In this document: piece after piece, positions 27,411 through 37,986 of the stretch | Layout of the letters: each line of letters begins with the position of its first letter | Position numbering within the stretch: position 1 is the stretch's first letter | NCBI GenBank assembly: GCA_025765615.1 | Contig: JAIVFJ010000421.1 | Coordinates: forward strand, 1 to 43,515 | Direction: 5' to 3' | Length of the DNA stretch: 43,515 bases | From: Zopfochytrium polystomum | Taxonomy: Eukaryota > Chytridiomycota > Chytridiomycetes > Chytridiales > Chytridiaceae | Notes under the pieces: model-generated | Databases searched by the model: none | The model's input: the letters and a program-made list of their open reading frames with translations, nothing else | Told to the model about the DNA's origin: nothing | Made by a program: the position numbers and the translations under genes

Positions 27411-27459
27411 TTATGGTCGGAAATGTGTATGAGAATCTTAGTAACAATTACGACCATAA
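27411..27459. promoter_or_regulatory. 9-bp inverted repeat between D5-like genes
   Basis: TTATGGTCG (27411-27419) and CGACCATAA (27451-27459) are perfect inverted copies 31 bp apart. They lie between the 3' ends of the plus-strand paralogue and the minus-strand 81-aa frame, so a transcript-end hairpin is possible. Confidence 0.45.
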
Positions 27460-27481
27460 TGGTATATAAGTAAATAACCAA

Positions 27482-27727
27482 CTACATACAGTCGAGAAGT
27501 TGTGGTAACTGTGAATCTTGTTGTTGTTCTTGACGCTTTTTTTTCCTATAATTACTAGAGGACTTGCGTGTTATATCAGGATTACGAACATTGTACATAA
27601 GGTTACTGACAAGCGTTGGATTTTGCGATTTAAGATGCTGAAATTCATTTGTAACCGCGAGATACAGTCTAATGAAGTCGGACTTGGAAAGAGTTTTGAT
27701 AGAGTCTTCAAGAGGAAATGAACTCAT
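27482..27727 (-). CDS. hypothetical 81-aa protein
   Basis: Minus-strand frame from ATG at 27727 (MSSFPLEDSIKTLSKSDF) to the stop at 27482. It has a helical N-terminal half (IRLYLAVTNEFQHLKSQN) and a basic, Gln-rich tail (KKKRQEQQQ). A/T-rich sequence precedes it, as for other genes in the block. No family recognised; a small DNA-binding protein would fit the tail. Confidence 0.45.
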   Translation of the reverse strand: MSSFPLEDSIKTLSKSDFIRLYLAVTNEFQHLKSQNPTLVSNLMYNVRNPDITRKSSSNYRKKKRQEQQQDSQLPQLLDCM

Positions 27728-27819
27728 ATACTATTAATTTTAGTGTAGAAGAATTTTTTTAAGTATAATCGCGTAAAATTGAAAATTTAAATGATGTGTA
27801 TTTATCAAAAGAGAATCAC

Positions 27820-30174
27820 ATGACGAATCTAAAAAAAATGAGAGAACTAGCACACAAAAAACGGTTGGATATATTATGGTATAAACATTAAGCGGGATGA
27901 GAATGGAAACAAAATCCGCGGCCCAGCACCAAAGAATTGGCAAAAATTAGCAGCATCAATTTACAAAAATCAGAATAACATAGCAATTTTGACTGGAAAT
28001 AAAAGCAAAATCATTGTCGTGGATCTTGATAGAAAAGATGAAGCGTACACTGCAAAAAAGTGGTTTGAAGAGAATATAAGACCTTTGGATGAAGAAAAAA
28101 CACTCATTACCGAAACAGGTTCAAAAGGGCATCACATATATTATGCATATGATGAGAGAGTCAAACTCATAACAACCATGAAAAACACATAGACATTTTG
28201 TCAGATGGACGTTGTTGTTATGAAGGAGAAGGTTACAAAATAATAAAAAATGTACCATTAAGAAAACTTTCTGTTGAAGAAATTAATAAAATAATGAGTC
28301 TTGCACCAAATAGCAATAATAAAAATAAAAGAAGAAACACCGATACTATTTCCGAGACTGGAACACTTGTAAATGAAAGTGAAAGGGATAAAATCCAAAT
28401 TACACGTGAAGAGGAAAATCAAATCAAAGATTTTCTTGGTGAAAAATTTGATATAGCTGAAAATGATATAGAGACAATATTTTTGGATAAAAATAAGAAC
28501 ATTATTATTATATCAACATCATTGAAGAGATGCTTTTACTACAATAAATTAAATAATGGAATATTAAAAACCATATGATCATAACAGTCAACATCAATAT
28601 TTTACATTAACAGAAACACATTTGAGAAGAAAATGTCACGATCCATCATGTAATACTGAAGAAATGGATTACAGAGAGATAAAATACGAGAATTTCACAA
28701 ATGAGATTAAGGCTATTGTAGAAAGACGACTTAAATGCACAGTAAGCATTGATCCAGAATTAAGAGAAAAAATTAAAAGCGGTGGTTTTACAGAAGATGA
28801 TACAGCACATCTTGTAATGGAGCTGGTGAAGAACAAGTATTTTTTTTAGATAAATGGTCTTATTTTAATAATATAAGTTGGAGAACAGATAAAGGTGCTT
28901 CTATATGGCAAGAAATTGTTAAGACAAAAACAATCTATGAAAATTTAAGAGATAAATGTAATGATAAGGATAGAATAAAAAAGTATAACAGAATAATTGA
29001 GCTACTTGGATCATATGGTTATAAATCGAATATTAGGAAAATTTTGGAAAATGAATTATATGATAAAGAGGAAGCATTTTACAACAAGTTAAATAAAACA
29101 AAGATTTAATACCATTTACAAATGGAACATATGATATGAAATTGAAACTATTCAGAGAATCACGACATGATGATTTTTTCACAATGTCAACTGGGTATGA
29201 ATATAATCCTGATGTAGATACAAGAAAAGTTATGAAAGTTATCGAGCAAATAATTCCAAATGAAAAAATTAGAGAGTACATGCTAAAACGTATGAGTGAT
29301 TGTTTAAATCCTAGAATAGGAAATAGAAGGATTATATTTATGATTGGTCCAGGGGGATCAAATGGAAAATCACAACTTTTAAATTTAATGAAATTTACGA
29401 TAGGAGAATTTGGTTACGCATTGGATCCAAGTGCTATCACAAAAATTAAGGGGAATGCTGCAGCTGCAACACCACACTTGGTTGCACTTAAGGATATGAG
29501 ATTTGCATGTATGAGTGAACCTGAAGAAAACGATAGAATAAATGGGGGTGTAATCAAACAAATTTCGGGAGGTGATGTATTGGCAGTTAGACAACTATTT
29601 AAACCACAAGAAAACATGGAACTTCATGCAAAGTTATTCTTGGCCTGTAATAAATTACCTGATATATGTGGAGAAGATTCTGCAATTTTCAGAAGAGTAA
29701 GAGTTGTTGAATTTACGAGCAAGTTTGTTGATAATCCAGATCCTAACAATCCTAATGAATTCAAAATTGATGAGGATCTCAATGATAAAATTAAAGATGA
29801 TGTAACTTGGAGAATACTTGGACAAAAAAGTTCCTGTTCCAGAAGAAGTAATGTCAAGAACATTGAGATACAAGAATGAAAACGATTTATACGCAAATTG
29901 GGTTAATGACAATTTAGAAAGAGTAGACCCCGAACGACAAAAAATCAATGATGTGAAACTATTTGTTAAAGATGTACATTTCCATATGAATGACACAAGT
30001 GTGAAGATGAGTGTGGTTCAAAAAGCATTAGAAAGAGTGTTTACTGATAAGTGGGGGAGTAGTGTGGATTGGAAAGCCAAAAAAATTAGAAAATCAGAAA
30101 AAGTTGGCATGGGATGGATAGGTGTTAGATTTAAAATTTGTGAAGAAGACATTATGACTCCTGAAGACTTTTAA
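27820..30174 (+). pseudogene. D5-class primase-SF3 helicase, multiply frameshifted
   Basis: Starts near ATG 27820. An archaeo-eukaryotic primase/prim-pol module is visible: the NIAILTGNKSKIIVVDLD segment (metal-binding DxD, about 27980-28040) and TGSKGHHIYY (about 28117-28146). After a linker in several frames comes the D5_N region (WSYFNNISWRTDKGAS, about 28865), then the SF3 ATPase: Walker A GPGGSNGKS (about 29346-29372), Walker B FACMSEPEE (about 29503-29529), and the sensor segment LFLACNKLP (about 29635-29661). A C-terminal piece, DKKVPVPEEVMSRTL to the TAA at 30172-30174, reads in another frame. I count at least five frame changes (near 27878, 28190, 28575, 28845 and 29110, and again near 29815). 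D5 primase-helicases start replication in nucleocytoplasmic large DNA viruses and relatives. The catalytic residues survive, but the gene cannot make the whole protein. Confidence 0.88.
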
Positions 30175-30830
30175 AATTAAAATGTTCCAAAAGGGTTTTT
30201 GAGTGTTTTTATCGACCTAACTTTTAAAAAAAATATCAATAGAAGGTATCACAAACGTGTCATAAATTAAAATGTTCCAAAATGTTTTTTGAGTGTTTTT
30301 ATCGACTCAACTTTTTAAAAAAAATCAATAGAGGTATCACAAAACGTGTCATAAATTAAAATGTTCCAAAATGTTGTTTTTTATCGACTCAAGAGAGTTT
30401 TTTTGAAAAGAGATTTTTGTATAGAAAAATCAAAGTTTTTATAAATAAGGCTTATCAAAAATTTTGACCTAAGTGGATAAAAACAACATTTTTGGAACAA
30501 CTTTTTTTATGACGATGAATGTGTCAGTGAAGTTTGAAAAACATAAATGAAACGAGTCGATAAAAAAGTTCAAAAATAAAAATGGAACAATTAAAAACAA
30601 GTCGATAAAACATGGTGATGTAATAAGAAAAATTCTACTAATTAAGTCGATAAGAAATACTCAAAACAGAAATGGAACAAAGTGAAACGAGTCGATAAAA
30701 CATGGGTGTGAAATACATAAATTATGATTTAACGGGTCGATAAAAATGTTCATAAAAAAAATGTTCATAAAAAATGGAACAATTAAAAATAAGTGGCAAT
30801 AAAATAAATTTGAGTCGATTAAAAAATCTG
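30172..30830. repeat. iterated motif array with inverted arms
   Basis: Core TTTTTATCGAC occurs forward at 30206, 30296 and 30378. Its inverse GTCGATAAAA (with small changes) occurs at 30556, 30601, 30656, 30691, 30736 and 30814. A companion word, gttcca forward and tggaac inverse, accompanies most copies. The first two forward units are about 90-bp direct repeats, the third is shortened, and the inverse ones are spaced about 35-78 bp. The array starts at the stop of the primase-helicase gene. It resembles an iteron-type replication origin or a degenerate terminal repeat. Confidence 0.8.
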
Positions 30831-30837
30831 CTGAATA

Positions 30838-30960
30838 AGAAATAATATATGAAAAATATTCAAAAAAATTTCATATAATATGTTTGCGGAATAAATAGAA
30901 TGTGTGGACGTCTGTTCAACGCACAAAAGGAAAGATATGTGAATAATATATGAAAACTTT
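30838..30960. repeat. AT-rich palindromic repeat, left copy
   Basis: Contains (a)ataatatatgaaaa units and the landmark gaataaatagaatgtgtgg ... gtctgttcaacg, shared with 35800-36300. It marks the left border of the receptor-bearing segment. Confidence 0.75.
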
Positions 30961-31250
30961 TGGCAATCGCCGTCACTTTTTTGCCATTCGACATTCACTT
31001 TTTTGCCATTCGACATCACTTCAAACTATATCTCCAAACTGTACAAAAAATTTCTTCAAAAATATTAAAATTGGAGAGCGAAGGTAATGTAAATATTGTT
31101 TTTTTTGATAAACAAGAAGTGATAGGTATTTCTGAAAGTAATGAACACTATTTGATATGCAAATTTTGGACCTTTATTTTCTTAAAACCACACTGTCTTT
31201 TGCCCCATACAAAAAAATACAGAACCACAGAATATCAAAGAGACCACAGA

Positions 31251-34200
31251 TCAAAATTGAATGAGGGAAGAAATGCCTTGACCAAGAGTGAAAACATTCT
31301 GATTTGATAGAAGCTGGAAGTTACCACGAAATTCAGGTGAAAGCCACAAACAGACTTTCGTAATATTGAAGATGAACCAAACACCGTCAGTTATCACAGA
31401 TTCAAGAACCCTTTCCCAACTCTGCAGTCGCTGTCCTGAAGAATTACGTGCACTTAAATTGTGAGCCAGGATTGGAGCTGTGAATTTGATATCACTTCCT
31501 TCCACAGGCAGTCCTGTCCTGAGGTTGATGAATATTCTCTTATTGTTTTCGTCCTGCAAAACAACGGATTGCCCATCAGCACTGAATCCAGAAGACAGGG
31601 TGAATGAAAAACCGTCCAGCTTATGCAGCTCCTGGCCAGTGGAAGCATTCCAATCCTGACTGTCTTGTCAGCACTTCTAGACACAACAAACTGACTGTCA
31701 GGACTGAATGCTGCAGACCAGACAGAATCAGAGTGTCCCACCAGCTTATGCAGCTCCTGGCCAGTGGAAGCATTCCAAATCCTGACTGTCCTGTCATTAC
31801 TTCCAGACACAACAAACTGACTGTCAGGACTGAATGCTGCAGTTCTGACTACATCAGTGTGTCCCATCAGCTTATGCAGCTCGTGGCCAGTGGAAGCATT
31901 CCAAATCCTGACTGTATCGTCATGACTTCCAGACACAACAAACTGACTGTCAGGACTGAATGCTGCAGAGTTGACCCGAGGAGAGTGTCCCTCCAGCTTA
32001 AGCACCTCATGGCCAGTGGAAGCATTCCAAATCCTGACGGTCTTGTCCCAACTTCCAGACACAACAAACTGACTGTCAGGACTGAACGCTGCAGATGTGA
32101 CAATACTAGAGTGTCCCTCCAGCTTATGCAGCTCGTGGCCAGTGGAAGCATTCCGAATCCTGACTGTCTCGTCCCAACTTCCAGATACAACAAACTGACT
32201 GTCAGGACTGAATGCTGCAGACCAGACAGAATCAGAGTGTCCCACCAGCTTATGCAGCTCCTCGCCAGTGGAAGCATTCCAAATCCTGACTGTCATGTCT
32301 TCACTTCCAGACACAACAAACTGACTGTCAGGACTGAATGCTGCAGAGTTGACAGCATAAGAGTGTCCCTCAAGAATATTCAAACAGGAAGGCCAAGATT
32401 TTGATTGCCCCTTTACAACTTTAGGGCACCTTACACTTCCAGGCACATTCTGAACAAATATTTTATAAAATCCAGAGTCACTAGGGGAGAAAGGTACAGC
32501 TGTGAAGTAAACTTGCAACGCAGAAGCCGTAAGTGGAATGAGAAACTTTTGCACGACCCTTTTCATGTCTTCCATAAGGCTATGCAGTGGGTGTGTCTTG
32601 TCAAGAAATAGTGTCTGGAGCTTTGTCATGGCAGGAATAACCAAATTGAGTGAATCAATTAAACTGCAGGCTTCCAAGTAGTGATGTCCGTGTTGCATAA
32701 GGAATTTTTGCAATTCAGTGAACAGTGTCTGGTCAATCTGAAAGAATTCGCTGATGAAAGACACAGCATGCTCTGTTTGCTGGGCAACAACTTTTGTTTT
32801 GCTATGCCTCTTGAATAAACTGAAAAATGATTTCTTTCCTTTGGCCTTTTTGTCTTGTTTGGGGGACGATGCCTCTGGAAGATTTCTTAGCACCTAAGGA
32901 CCTGAGGAAATCTTTTGCGAACTCAATCTGGTCCTGAGTGTTCTCTTCAGCCGTTGGCTCAATCTCCTCAAAAGGAATCTTCTCAAAGGCTTTCACAATA
33001 TCTACTTCAGGCCGTCCAGTCACCAGCATCTTCACATTATCAGGAAGCAGCCTGTCCAGCTCCTGAAATACTGAGAGAATCTCATTCCTCTTCCCAATAA
33101 CACTGCATTCATCAAGGGCATCAACAACCAGGACCACAGGTATATCCAGCTTCTTGGCAGCAACGACCTTCTCCAAGGGCTGAACAAGCAAAACTTTCAT
33201 CATCTCAAACACAGATCTGGACAGAATATCTGGATTGTCTTGCTTGACTTGAAAAAGAATCTCTCCAAACTGAAGGTTGAACCTTGCAAGACCAAACACA
33301 AGAGCCAAGATCAGGTTTCGAGCACTGCTGCGACGCTCGTCATCATGCTTGCAGAAGAACAAGCCCCCTAGCATATTCTGGGCCTGCAGCTCCCTGGAGA
33401 CCATAGCAGCCATCACAGACTTGCCCACTCCAGCCACACCTTTCAACCACATCACCCTGTTGGCGCTTGCTGCAGTGGGATCATCTGGAGACAGAAACTT
33501 GAACACTTTCTTCAGCAGCCACTGCCTAGATCCAGAAAGCACATTCTTCAGGAGAGCTTCCCTCTCATTATCCATGATTTCAGACAGGGGAGACAACCAT
33601 TTCTCCAATTCAGCTGAGGTAGATCTGGAAAGTGAAATATCTTGACATGGACTTGGAGTCTTCAGTTCAGCCTTACGGCGACTATAAACTTCTCTTGCTT
33701 CAGTCACAATCCTTTAATGAGAAGGTCAGGTGAGGGCAAAGAAAGAGAGACGTTAAAAAGAGTTGACATTTACTTCATCACATCAGTCTCAGGGTTTGCT
33801 TTTGGCCCATTCAGCTTCAGTACCATCTCCACTGTTTCAGCCACTGTCTGGCGGCCAGGGCTTAGAGGGTGGGCATGAAGCTTGGCAGGAAACTTCGAGG
33901 TATCAAACGTGCTGAACTCTTTCCACAACATTTCCTTCTTTCCACCATCAACAGTGGCCATCACTTTGCTTGAAAGAAGTACAGGCAGAATGTCATGGCC
34001 TCTCTCCTTGCTCATCTGAAGTGCAAGCTCCCACTAAAGTTGTGTTAGAATAGCTCAAGCAAGAGTACAGCCCACCTCCAACAAGCAATTGTCTGGCTTT
34101 TTGTCAGCCTCAAGCATCCTCGTCATACTTGCATCAGAACACAACAAAACAATGACTTTCGAGTGAAACAGTCCAGACATGAAGTTGATTCCCCAGTCCT

Positions 34201-34887
34201 GGCCAAAGGAAAGACATTCGGCATCCCAAAAAGCGTGCCTTCCATCCAGCCTGGACTCCTCAGGGAGGACAGATCCAATGTAAGCTTCCAAGAGGGTTAT
34301 CTTCATCCGTTCGAATAGACTTTTTGCAAAAACTGTCTCTGAAGCTTGTCGGTAACTGAAAGGTGTTAGAGCAGGGGATGTTGAAGGAGACACATACCTA
34401 ATAAAGAATGGGTGTTTTTGAACTTTAGTTTTGCACTCCCAATCGTCAGGAACAAGTTCACTCCAATTATCTGAGGAAATGAATGGAAAGGGAAATTTAA
34501 GCATTGGAGCACGTCACAGCTTCTGACCTTTCTTGCCAACAAGCTTTGTATCATAACTATTGTTGGTGCCACCAGCTACAGTGTGGGGGGCTTCAACAGT
34601 ATAAACCTTGAACATTGTGAGAAGGGGCATCGGAAATGAGAAAAGCCAAAGAACCTCACTTTCCACTCGAAATTCTGCGAAAGCAGGCTGGACAGGTCGT
34701 CATCTTTACCAAGTACCATTATACGACCAGTTGCCTTGTCCACGTACTCCAACATAATTGGATCAGCAATATTCCAACGGGTTGCCACAAGCTGAAGCAA
34801 ATCATGCAGCTTAACGGTTGCTGAAACAGAAATCCTCATGCCCTTGCCACCATACTCAAATATTGCAGTCGTCACTTGGTTGGACAT
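31251..34887 (-). CDS. NLR-type receptor: PB1-TIR-NACHT-WD40 (two apparent frameshifts)
   Basis: Six exons on the minus strand: 34887-34660, 34607-34528, 34470-34398, 34355-34076, 34033-33774, 33711-31251, joined by GT-AG introns of 52, 57, 42, 42 and 62 nt. Exon 1 encodes a PB1-like domain (FEYGGKGMRISV ... LEYVDKATGR ... KDDDLSSLL, an OPCA-type motif). Exons 3-5 form a TIR domain: splicing restores FFISYRQASE, then FWDAECLSFGQDW, then DNCLLE joined to WELALQ. Exon 6 has a NACHT ATPase with Walker A GVAGVGKS and Walker B VVLVVDALDEC, a helical linker, and seven WD40 repeats (PDSQFVVSGS...VRIWNASTG). The frame changes by one base near 32890 and again in the last WD repeat near 31657, so this copy may be a pseudogene or carry sequence errors. 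By analogy with NLRs, ligand sensing by WD40 would drive NACHT assembly and TIR signalling, with PB1 for partner docking. Confidence 0.85.
31600..32390 (-). repeat. seven near-identical 126-bp WD40 repeat units
   Basis: The units repeat every 126 bp (gtgtcc landmarks at about 31734, 31860, 31986, 32112, 32238, 32364) and are almost identical in DNA. The differences fall mainly at codons on the likely binding face (for example GHSDSVWS, GHSSIVTS, GHSPRVNS, GHTDVVRT). This pattern is known from fungal NWD receptor genes, where unequal exchange homogenises repeats while selection diversifies a few sites. Confidence 0.85.
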
Positions 34888-35790
34888 TTGTTGATTAGTG
34901 CCAGAGTCTGGGAGTAAGAGAGGAGTGTTAGATTTTGGCGATAGAATATGTAGAAAAGAGCTTTGAAACAGATGGGGGGAGGGGGGATGAGTATAACTGA
35001 ATCGAAATATAGTCAGTCGGTTGCTTTGTCTCGAAGTGATTGCTCACCAGTAATCAAGGGAATTAGTAGTTGTATGAGCGGGGATCGATCGGAGGAACGG
35101 GCTTGACAAGGTAGGGTGGTCGTTCTCACCGTTGACGAATCTAAATCCATCAAAGGGATTGGTAAATATCGACGATGATTGCAAGATCAATTCGATAAGG
35201 TTGAGATGCAACGATCAACGAAGGTAAATGTCGTCACAGGGGCGATCAATGCGAAGCTTGGGATGTGAGAGATTTGAGTTTTGCAATTCTAACACTGGGT
35301 TTCAGTTGGAATAATCGAAAGATCTAGAGAGGCTGAGGGATCGAGAGAATCGAGCGATTGAGAGGAAATGGTCAAAAGAATTTGGAATGTTATGCGAGAG
35401 AGATCGAGAGAGAGATCGGGAGAAAGATCGAGGGAGAGATTGAGAGAGATCAAGGAAATCGTCACAGAGATTTGTTTTGGAAAGATCTAAGCGATCGATT
35501 AAGAGATCCGCCACAGGAGAGGGTATCTTTTGGAAGGTTGAGAGAGGGGGATGAGCACGTTCTTACATGGGATGGATCACTACCTTTGTTCAATTTTTCC
35601 TTTCTTTTTTTTCCCTTTTGAAATTCTGTTTGACAAGGCATCCTTTCAGAACGCCAACCTCGCTCACAACAACAATGTCCCGCCTGTCGACTTCGTAAAA
35701 TATTCATTTGCAAATGCTGATAGATATGGAAGCATGTCAAAAAAAGTGGGAGTGTTATGGTTTCATAAGTTTTTAAGAATCTGATGGCAC
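34888..35790. other. upstream region of the receptor gene, purine-rich
   Basis: From 35320 to 35560 the plus strand is a run of gagagatcgaga-type words (pyrimidine-rich on the receptor's coding strand). This may be promoter or 5' untranslated sequence. No further exon was recognised. Confidence 0.45.
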
Positions 35791-35794
35791 TGAA

Positions 35795-36300
35795 AGAAAT
35801 TATGTGAAACAATATATGAAAATTTTTTTGAAAATATTTTGATATATTATTTTGCCTAAAGAAGAAAACTCAAATTATATTTGAGGGTAATTTAATGGAG
35901 AAACAGAATGTGTGCCAAAACACAAAAGGAAAATAAATAGAATGGTTATTGTGAAATAATATATGAAAACTTTTTTGAAAATTTTTTGATATATTATATT
36001 TGTGCGGTTTGGTATAAATCAATTGACAAATGTATCTAACAAAGTACTCTGTTGACAGAAAATGTTGTAACAGAGGAAGTAGATTGAAGAATAATATATG
36101 AAAACTATTTTAGAAAAATTTTGATAAGCGAATAGAAGGAAATTAATATAGTATGTTTGGTGAATAATAGAATATGTGGAGGTCTGTTCAACGGGTTCTC
36201 CAAGAAACACTACCAGCTGAAAAACGAATTTGGTAGTGTGAAATAATATATATTAAAACTTTTTTGAAAAATTTTGATATATTTTGTAGTGTGTGCAGAT
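35795..36300. repeat. AT-rich palindromic repeat array, right copy (about four units)
   Basis: The unit aataatatatgaaaac ... gatatatt recurs at about 35807, 35955, 36090 and 36241. Each unit is an imperfect palindrome (ataatatat against atatattat). The block gtatgtttggtgaataatag ... ggtctgttcaacg at about 36151-36193 matches 30880-30921 in the left copy, in the same orientation. Confidence 0.78.
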
Positions 36301-36302
36301 TT

Positions 36303-36710
36303 ATAACGAGCTAATTTTATTGTTTTTTAATTCTCCTCTTACGATTTTAAAGTAACAATCTTCACAAGCTCCTAAATATGTTTCATCATCTGTATTCGCT
36401 CCACAATTAAGACATTCACCGATATCGTAATTTATACCTTCCTTTGATATTGTATATTTGGTAAATTCACTCTCTACTTGTAATCTTTTCTTTTTTTCTT
36501 CCATTTGAAATAATTCTTTCAACAATGTAATAAACCATTTTCGGAATTCTTTATTATTAATAATGGAGAATACTCCATCAACTGATATTAAATCACCTAC
36601 ATAATATTCATCATCCAGTACAATATTTTCATCTAAACTCAGTATTTCAGATATTTCTTTTATATCAAAAAGTGGTTCTTCAGAAGATACATATAACCCA
36701 GCTTTTCAGA
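36303..36710 (-). pseudogene. zinc-ribbon-like protein truncated at the block's right junction
   Basis: The minus-strand frame ends at about 36303 and is open without ATG up to about 36700 (EISEILSLDENIVLDDEYY, VGDLISVDGVFSI, FRKWFITLLKELFQMEE), continuing into CLNCGANTDDETYLGACEDC. The CxxC...CxxC spacing suggests a zinc ribbon or treble clef. An internal Met at 36525 could start a 74-residue product. Codon use and A/T content match the virus-like block. Homology-free host DNA begins at about 36710, so the 5' end was cut off at the junction. Confidence 0.6.
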
Positions 36711-37212
36711 TGAAAATAACTGATTGTCCCCCAATTATTGGACGTTTGAAGTTGTCATTTTGCAAAACACAACTGAATGCAGAGTCACAGACACTGCTGA
36801 GGCACAAACCCATTTTTTATTTATTTTGTTTATCTGTGCAAAAGACGTGCAACAAGAAAGAGCTCTTGCAGCATAGCCTGTGCGTTGGTGTAAAGCAAGG
36901 TTGCCAGGGCTGAGGTAAAGCAATTTGGTCAGAGCGTTGCTGGGCCCACTAGGAATGCTGGCTTACCACTTTTTGCACCTGGGGACGCCCTGGGACCCAA
37001 TGCATTAAGTGAACCTAACAGCGGTTCCATGTACGCTGGGTAAGGCAGTCATGTGACGTGGGAGAAAGCCTTATGTCCGTGGGAAACAAAAAGAAAAAAA
37101 AAAGAAAAAACAACCATCACATTTGTCAAATCCCAAAACAGCAAAGGCGCAGGCAAGTACCAACACTGTGCCCCAACCAGAGATCACAGTTGAATGACAT
37201 TGAACAGAAGGG
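36711..37212. other. host-type intergenic DNA
   Basis: GC returns to host level. No gene or known element was recognised. Confidence 0.5.
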
Positions 37213-37283
37213 TGCAACAGCCGGGAATCGGACCCGGGTCTACCGCGTGGCAGGCGATAATTCTACCACTGAACCACTGTTGC
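37213..37283 (-). tRNA. tRNA-Gly(GCC)
   Basis: 71-nt cloverleaf on the minus strand. Acceptor GCAACAG (37283-37277) pairs with CTGTTGC, discriminator A. The D arm has GGTTCAGTGGTAGAATT, anticodon loop TGCCACG (anticodon GCC), T arm CCGGG-TCCGATT-CCCGG. As in the tRNA-Lys, the T-loop starts TCC rather than TTC. No intron. Confidence 0.92.
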
Positions 37284-37429
37284 TGTTGAAAATGGGAATT
37301 CCGGCTGCAAAATGTTGAACTCCTCTTTGTTGCAGTACATGCAAGCTGCTACTGCTTGTGATAGACTCAAATGACACACACAGATCCCTTGCTCCAGCTG
37401 GGATGAATTCTACTGTGGCAGCAGTTGAT

Positions 37430-37560
37430 GAGCACTGTTTGTTAGGTGGAATGGACTGGTTAGCCTCAAGAGGCACAAGATAGACCCAAACCTATTGTGA
37501 CTGTCAGTTGTTGTTCTCACAATGCCCATGGGAGAGTGAGCCACTGCCGGATTTGTAGAA
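37430..37560 (+). repeat. copia pol fragment, copy 2 of 3
   Basis: Inverse orientation of 43150-43290: ttgttaggtgga, ctggttag, ttgtgactgtcagtt and ggagag landmarks in the same order. It contains stops in all frames. Confidence 0.7.
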
Positions 37561-37986
37561 GCTGAAGGATGCTTTCATGTGGGCTTTAATATGTGTTTGC
37601 TCATATATATCAAGAGTACTTCCCAGACGGTCCCCAGACACTCCCTTCCTTGACAATGTCAGGGCTTAGTGCTCACCATGTGGCGCACAGTGCCATGGGG
37701 AATTGCCTTGCTGCCATGCGAATCTTAGAGATTCAGACCAAGCTGGAGACGCTGCTGGTGCTGGTGGCGGCGCTCACTGCATCAGAGGTGGGCACAGGGA
37801 CCATCCACACTGTACAGTTGGGTGGTGCATGGTAAGCACCACTTCCACTGCCACAGGACAGGTCACACGTTATGCAAGGAAAAGCACTGTGCACATTCAA
37901 CTGTGCAGATTTCTGTGAGCAATCCAAAATACGCTCTCTGTGAAAACAGTCACTGATTGATATCACAAGGGTACAAGGGTGCTAAA
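37561..37986. other. intergenic, nothing recognised
   Basis: Unremarkable host-type sequence without a supported gene. Confidence 0.45.

Larger units (their letters stand above)
15540..36710. mobile_element. AT-rich virus-like integrated block (interrupted)
   Basis: From about 15540 to 30960 and again from 35790 to 36710 the DNA becomes strongly A/T-rich, codons favour A/T at third positions, and the genes are of types common in large DNA viruses: D5-class primase-helicase, its paralogue, C5 methyltransferases, an SF2 helicase end, and Cys/His-motif small proteins. The genes are intronless, closely packed and separated by hairpins. Host-like GC returns in 16910-20550 and 30960-35790. A Nucleocytoviricota relative is the best guess. 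No capsid or DNA polymerase gene is present in the window to prove it, and most genes are decayed. Confidence 0.6.

Noticed and set aside
15540..30960. Mitochondrial or bacterial contaminant origin of the AT-rich block
   Set aside because: No rRNA, mitochondrial genes or ribosome binding sites; D5 helicase and hairpin-ended genes fit a virus better, and both sides join host-type DNA, although a misassembly cannot be excluded without reads.
31604..32404. 266-codon plus-strand frame with repeated SRHNKLTVRTECC units
   Set aside because: Antisense shadow of the WD40 repeats; the minus strand gives canonical WD40 motifs.
35320..35560. Arg/Glu repeat protein (REIEREIGRKIEGEIERD)
   Set aside because: Product of a GAGATC simple repeat upstream of the receptor; no start context or homology visible.
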